From: Nitrospinaceae bacterium
Lineage (GTDB): Bacteria; Nitrospinota; Nitrospinia; Nitrospinales; VA-1
Assembly (NCBI GenBank): GCA_029261435.1
Contig: JAJDBI010000073.1
Coordinates: 1 to 16,653 of the forward strand
Reading direction: 5' to 3'
DNA length: 16,653 nucleotides
The first letter of the stretch is position 1, and each line of letters starts with the position of its first letter. Shown here one piece after another: positions 14,401-16,653 of this stretch. A program made the position numbers and the translations under genes. The notes beneath the pieces were generated by a model. The model searched no databases. It had not been told where the DNA came from and saw nothing but the letters and a program-made list of their open reading frames with translations.

Positions 14401-14872
14401 CATCAAACATCTTCCTAAAACCACTCGCAAGGGCGACAAGATGGGGATCATCACCCTTGAAGACTTGCAAGGGTCGGTAGAGGTTATCCTCTGGCCTGAA
14501 ATTTACAGTGCAGCTCAGGAACTTTTACTGGAGGAGGTGCCGCTTCTTGTGAAAGGTGAGGTGGATGCAGAAGGCAGTCTGCCAAAAGTCATCGCTTCAG
14601 AAGTGTTTCCGCTTGCCCAGGCAAATCAGCATTTTCAAGGCAAGGTCATGATTCATTTCAGAACCTTGGGATTAGAACGTGAGACCCTGATGGCGGTGAA
14701 GGAGATTCTTGCGTCCCACAAGGGCAATATCGACACCCGCTTACATTTCATTTTTCCAGACAATAAAGAACGGGTAGTCACGGTGGCGGAGGAACTGCGT
14801 ATTAAACCTTCCGATGAGGTGCTGAGTCAGATTGAGTCGCTTCTAGGAGAAGATGCTATTTTGTTTGAGTAG
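11411..14872 (+). CDS. dnaE: DNA polymerase III subunit alpha (replicative polymerase)
   Basis: 1153 residues, full length for DnaE1 (E. coli 1160). The N-terminal PHP domain begins FVHLHLHTSYSLLD (H8, H10, H12), with TDHGNM (D43, H44) and GCEVYV (E69). Many PHP metal-ligand positions lost in E. coli are kept here, but the usual TNDxHY motif reads TNNCHY with N210. The polymerase core has GPGRGSAAGS and PDIDIDF with catalytic Asp 409 and 411; HAAGVVI and the GYGFNKSHSAAYA fingers motif follow. QSSMF at 918-922 matches the internal beta-clamp-binding motif (QADMF in E. coli, same location). A C-terminal OB fold (about 990-1070, KVSLAGIPIKHLPKTTRKG...) and tau-binding end are present. It belongs to the replisome and copies the chromosome. 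It is not a PolC or DnaE2 (ImuC) type on motif content and length. It follows the transporter gene by 85 bases and has its own promoter candidate. Confidence 0.98.
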   Translation: MNPSNFVHLHLHTSYSLLDSSIRHSALFEKAAEFGMPAVAMTDHGNMFGAVEFYNAARKHGIKPILGCEVYVAPDSRLEKSSKDGLRDASYHLILLSENETGYKNLLKLVTKGYLEGFYYKPRIDKELLAEHSEGLIALSSCVRGEVAHNVNRENVPRAIKVAGQYAEIMGENNFFLELQNHQLENQDRINKELIGIGKKLGLPVVATNNCHYIDKSDFRAHEILLCLQTGKTITDPYRMQYPKDEFYFKSPQEMIALFKETPEAIANTLKIAERCELELEFDKLNLPDYPIPESYTLVTYLDERSREGLEKRFQELTERKIAFDRESYVNRLNRELGIIEKMGYPGYFLIVWDFIHYAKKQGIPVGPGRGSAAGSVVAYALEITDIDPLQYDLLFERFLNPERVSMPDIDIDFCMDGRDDVIKYVTEKYGGNQNVTQIITFGSMNAKGVIRDVGRVLDMTYGEVDKLAKLVPNKLNITLKDAFKEEPQFDKLRKENPQVAELLDIAKNLEGLQRHCSTHAAGVVISSKALTDFCPLYKGGNDEVVTQYAMGSVEMLGLLKMDFLGLRTLTVIDNALKMIKASKNIDLDIGGIPMDDPATYQLLCDAKTLGVFQLESSGMRDLLKKLKPDCFEDIIALLAMYRPGPLESGMVDDYVKRKHGTMVEKYDLPQLESILKETHGVILYQEQVMKIAAVLAGFSLGDADLLRRAMGKKKAEEMAAQREKFMAGSQVNKFDAKKSEKIFDLMEKFAGYGFNKSHSAAYAQVSYQTAYLKAHYPLEFFGALITSDMDNTDKVLRYIHDCREMKITVQPPDVNLSQRDFSVFDNVLVFGLGAIKNVGSKAIDNIIEARQELSRFTSLEQLCENVDMQLANKRVFESLIKSGACDSLGQGRAQMMSDLQARMEQGQAKQRDRELGQSSMFDSFKEDVAEGKPSAETVQEWNDADRLRLEKESIGFYITGHPLDVFTRELAWFTDATSASIAESGNKKKVSLAGIPIKHLPKTTRKGDKMGIITLEDLQGSVEVILWPEIYSAAQELLLEEVPLLVKGEVDAEGSLPKVIASEVFPLAQANQHFQGKVMIHFRTLGLERETLMAVKEILASHKGNIDTRLHFIFPDNKERVVTVAEELRIKPSDEVLSQIESLLGEDAILFE

Positions 14873-14913
14873 CCACTGTGTTTCTCTCACCTAAAGTAAA
14901 TTGTTCATATCTT

Positions 14914-14940
14914 TTGTTAGTATCGGGTTTGTGCGATAAT
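14914..14940 (+). promoter_or_regulatory. Candidate extended -10 promoter of the M16 peptidase gene
   Basis: TGTGCGATAAT (14930-14940) gives TG-C-GATAAT, an extended -10, with TTGTTA (14914-14919) as a -35 at a short 15-base spacing. A start near 14947 would give a leader of about 37 nt before ATG 14984. The 11-base word is identical to 9590-9600. Confidence 0.4.
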
Positions 14941-14983
14941 GTTCCTTAAACCTTGAAATATTAGCAGAGTTAGCCAAATAACT

Positions 14984-16294
14984 ATGGAAGTCAAAGAATT
15001 CGCATTGCGATATTTTAAAGATGTACTGCCCAACGGCTTGACAGTGGTGACGGTAGAAATGCCGCATATTCACACCATGGAAGTTTCGATGTTTGTCCGG
15101 GCTGGATTACGTTTCGAAACCCAAAAGAATAATGGAATCTCCCATTTTCTGGAGCATATGATGTTCCGGGGAAACCAGAAGTACCCCAATTCGATCTCCC
15201 TGAATATGGAGTTCGAAAAAATTGGTCGAGACCTGCGTGCTTCGACCCTGGGAGAATACACGCAATATGGATTCAGTCCGCATATCTCGCAGTTGGATAA
15301 AGGAATGGAACTCTTCGCGGAGTTTTTTGATTCCCCAACATTTCCAGAGATTGAGCTGGAGCGTGGAATTATTCTTGAAGAATACTACGAAGAGCTTAAT
15401 GAAGAAGGCGTGAATGTGGATATCAACAACCATGCCTGTAAACTGCTTTATCCTGGAACTCCGATATCCTGGCCCACTATTGGGACGGAGGAGACCATCA
15501 AGGCAATCAACGTCGAAATGTTGAGAGACTATTACAACGCACATTACATTCCCGGCAATATGGTTTTGGCGGTATCGGGACCGGTTGAACACGAAGTTAA
15601 TCTTTCAGTGGCAGAAAAATATTTTGCCAAATTCTCAAATGCAGTAACTCCCATTACCAAAAACCATTTTATCGGAAGCATTCCCGAGTTACAGGCCCAG
15701 CCGCAGTTTCTTTTTCAGCATGATTCTGATAGCCAGATAGAGCTGCAATTATGTTTTCGTTCCTGTTCCTACAATCATGAAGATTTTCTGACGATGGGAC
15801 TGATCAGCCGAATTTTCGACGATGGTTTCACTTCTCGATTGCAGCGAGTGTTAAGAGAAGAACGAGGCCTGGTTTATTCAGTGGAATGTCGGGCAACCAG
15901 CATGTCAGATATAGGCACGATGGATTTTGATGTGACGGTGCGACCAGAGAAGCTCATTGAGGTGACCCAAGTTCTGCTTGAAGAAATTAAAACCTTTGTC
16001 ACTCATGGTCCTACAGGCTATGAAGTGGCGCATGTGAAAAAGCGTTATATGTTTGACTTGGATTCGGAACTGGATGATCCCTACAAGCAGGTGGTGCGCT
16101 ATGCCTTCCCTCATCTTTATTCAGAAGAACTCTCTGTGGAAGAAGAACGCAATCAGATTGAGATGATCTCGAAAGAGAAAATCATGGATGTTGCCATGAA
16201 GACTTTTGTTCCAGAAGTGCTAAACCTCATTCTTGTTGGCCCGTATACCCCCGAATTAAAAGTAGAGCTTGAAAAACTGATCCTTAAATATTGA
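14984..16294 (+). CDS. M16 family zinc metallopeptidase (pitrilysin/processing peptidase-like)
   Basis: A 436-residue peptidase of the one-unit, MPP-beta/YmxG-like size. The inverted zinc motif HFLEH (H54, E57, H58) in GISHFLEHMMFRG is intact, and the third zinc ligand aligns with E133 in LERGIILEEYYEE, so it should be catalytically active. The C-terminal half contains the family RGLVYSV segment (294-300), which completes the substrate cleft. No signal peptide is visible at MEVKEFALRYFKDVLPNG, so it is probably cytoplasmic or exported by other means. M16 enzymes degrade or process short peptides and unfolded segments; the specific substrate is unknown. The start has no strong ribosome site. 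The stop is followed by only four bases before the start of a lipoprotein gene, so the two are probably cotranscribed and translationally coupled. Confidence 0.92.
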   Translation: MEVKEFALRYFKDVLPNGLTVVTVEMPHIHTMEVSMFVRAGLRFETQKNNGISHFLEHMMFRGNQKYPNSISLNMEFEKIGRDLRASTLGEYTQYGFSPHISQLDKGMELFAEFFDSPTFPEIELERGIILEEYYEELNEEGVNVDINNHACKLLYPGTPISWPTIGTEETIKAINVEMLRDYYNAHYIPGNMVLAVSGPVEHEVNLSVAEKYFAKFSNAVTPITKNHFIGSIPELQAQPQFLFQHDSDSQIELQLCFRSCSYNHEDFLTMGLISRIFDDGFTSRLQRVLREERGLVYSVECRATSMSDIGTMDFDVTVRPEKLIEVTQVLLEEIKTFVTHGPTGYEVAHVKKRYMFDLDSELDDPYKQVVRYAFPHLYSEELSVEEERNQIEMISKEKIMDVAMKTFVPEVLNLILVGPYTPELKVELEKLILKY

Positions 16295-16298
16295 TCCC

Positions 16299-16653
16299 AT
16301 GATTCGAAAAATAAAGCTGGTTGTTGTTGTGCTTGCTCTACTCCTATCAGCCTGTGGAGCAAACGTTGAAGATTGTTTGAAGGATGAAAGTTGTGGCCCT
16401 GCCATACAGGTAGTCAATCATGACGGGAGCTTGCCGATAGATCCTTATGATCCTTTTTGGGATTCAGGACCTGTTGCTGTCACAGTCGAGCTCGGGCCGC
16501 AAATGATCACCAACCCGAAATGGCCGAATCCTTCAACGAGAGAGGTGACGGTTCGTGCGGTTAAAAATAATGATGATATAGCCATCATGTTGGAATGGGA
16601 TGACCAGACGAAGTCCAGCAACTTTGACCACTCAGCATTGTATGTGGATCGGG
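16299..16653 (+). CDS. Lipoprotein with ethylbenzene-dehydrogenase-like haem-binding domain (3' truncated by window)
   Basis: The first 118 codons of a gene that runs off the window end. Residues 1-19 are a lipoprotein signal: basic MIRKIK, a Val/Leu-rich core, and lipobox LSAC with lipidated C19. Two further cysteines (C26, C32) follow. From about residue 50 the sequence (YDPFWDSGPVAVTVELG, then M69-ITNPKWPNPST, EVTVRAV, IAIMLEWDD) resembles the start of the EB_dh domain that binds b-type haem in gamma subunits such as EbdC and in related nitrite-oxidoreductase/nitrate-reductase gamma proteins, where a Met and a Lys are axial ligands; M69 would be the candidate Met. That would make it a periplasm-facing, membrane-anchored electron carrier. 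The start ATG is 4 bases after the M16 peptidase stop. The Lys ligand and any CxxCH motif would lie beyond the window, so haem binding is inferred. Confidence 0.75.
   Translation, partial: MIRKIKLVVVVLALLLSACGANVEDCLKDESCGPAIQVVNHDGSLPIDPYDPFWDSGPVAVTVELGPQMITNPKWPNPSTREVTVRAVKNNDDIAIMLEWDDQTKSSNFDHSALYVDR

Noticed and set aside
1..16653. CRISPR arrays, tRNA/rRNA genes, insertion sequences, phage genes, toxin-antitoxin pairs
   Set aside because: No regularly spaced repeats, RNA-gene signatures, transposase or phage-like frames were recognised on either strand.

Overview
The window looks like chromosomal DNA of a Gram-negative (diderm) anaerobe-derived or microaerophilic-type lineage. The support is a GT9 glycosyltransferase of the LPS heptosyltransferase family, a PilP/secretin-N-domain protein, a lipoprotein with a lipobox, and a succinate dehydrogenase of the SdhE (HdrB-like) type. 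The terminal lipoprotein resembles the haem-binding gamma-type subunits of the DMSO-reductase/nitrite oxidoreductase family. Together with the SdhABE arrangement this makes Nitrospinota or a deltaproteobacterial-type lineage my best guess, but that is inference and not proven by the sequence.

Layout. (1) 2-2375, + strand: a tightly overlapping sdhA (3' end only)-sdhB-sdhE block. SdhB carries the extra cysteine expected for a second [4Fe-4S] cluster, and SdhE has two complete CCG cysteine domains, so this is a class E type (non-haem-anchor) succinate:quinone or fumarate reductase. (2) 2473-9470: a more AT-rich stretch with an FkbM-type methyltransferase (-), a GT9 glycosyltransferase (+), an unusual periplasmic protein with two near-identical secretin N-domains followed by a PilP-like domain (-), a soluble hybrid histidine kinase with an N-terminal cyclic-nucleotide-binding domain (+), and a tail-to-tail paralogue of that kinase containing only the sensor half (-). 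(3) 9784-16653, + strand: an SLC13/DASS anion transporter, dnaE (replicative polymerase alpha subunit), an M16 zinc peptidase and, four bases after it, the start of a lipoprotein with an ethylbenzene-dehydrogenase-like haem domain, cut by the window edge.

The blocks at the two ends are housekeeping or energy metabolism genes. The middle is a surface and signalling segment built of divergent and convergent gene pairs. The most unusual items are the STN-STN-PilP fusion protein without a secretin channel domain, and the kinase/sensor-only paralogue pair. Intergenic regions hold several perfect 8-bp inverted repeats, an imperfect direct repeat, and an 11-base extended -10 promoter-like word occurring identically upstream of two genes. 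No tRNA, rRNA, CRISPR array, insertion sequence or transposase was seen.
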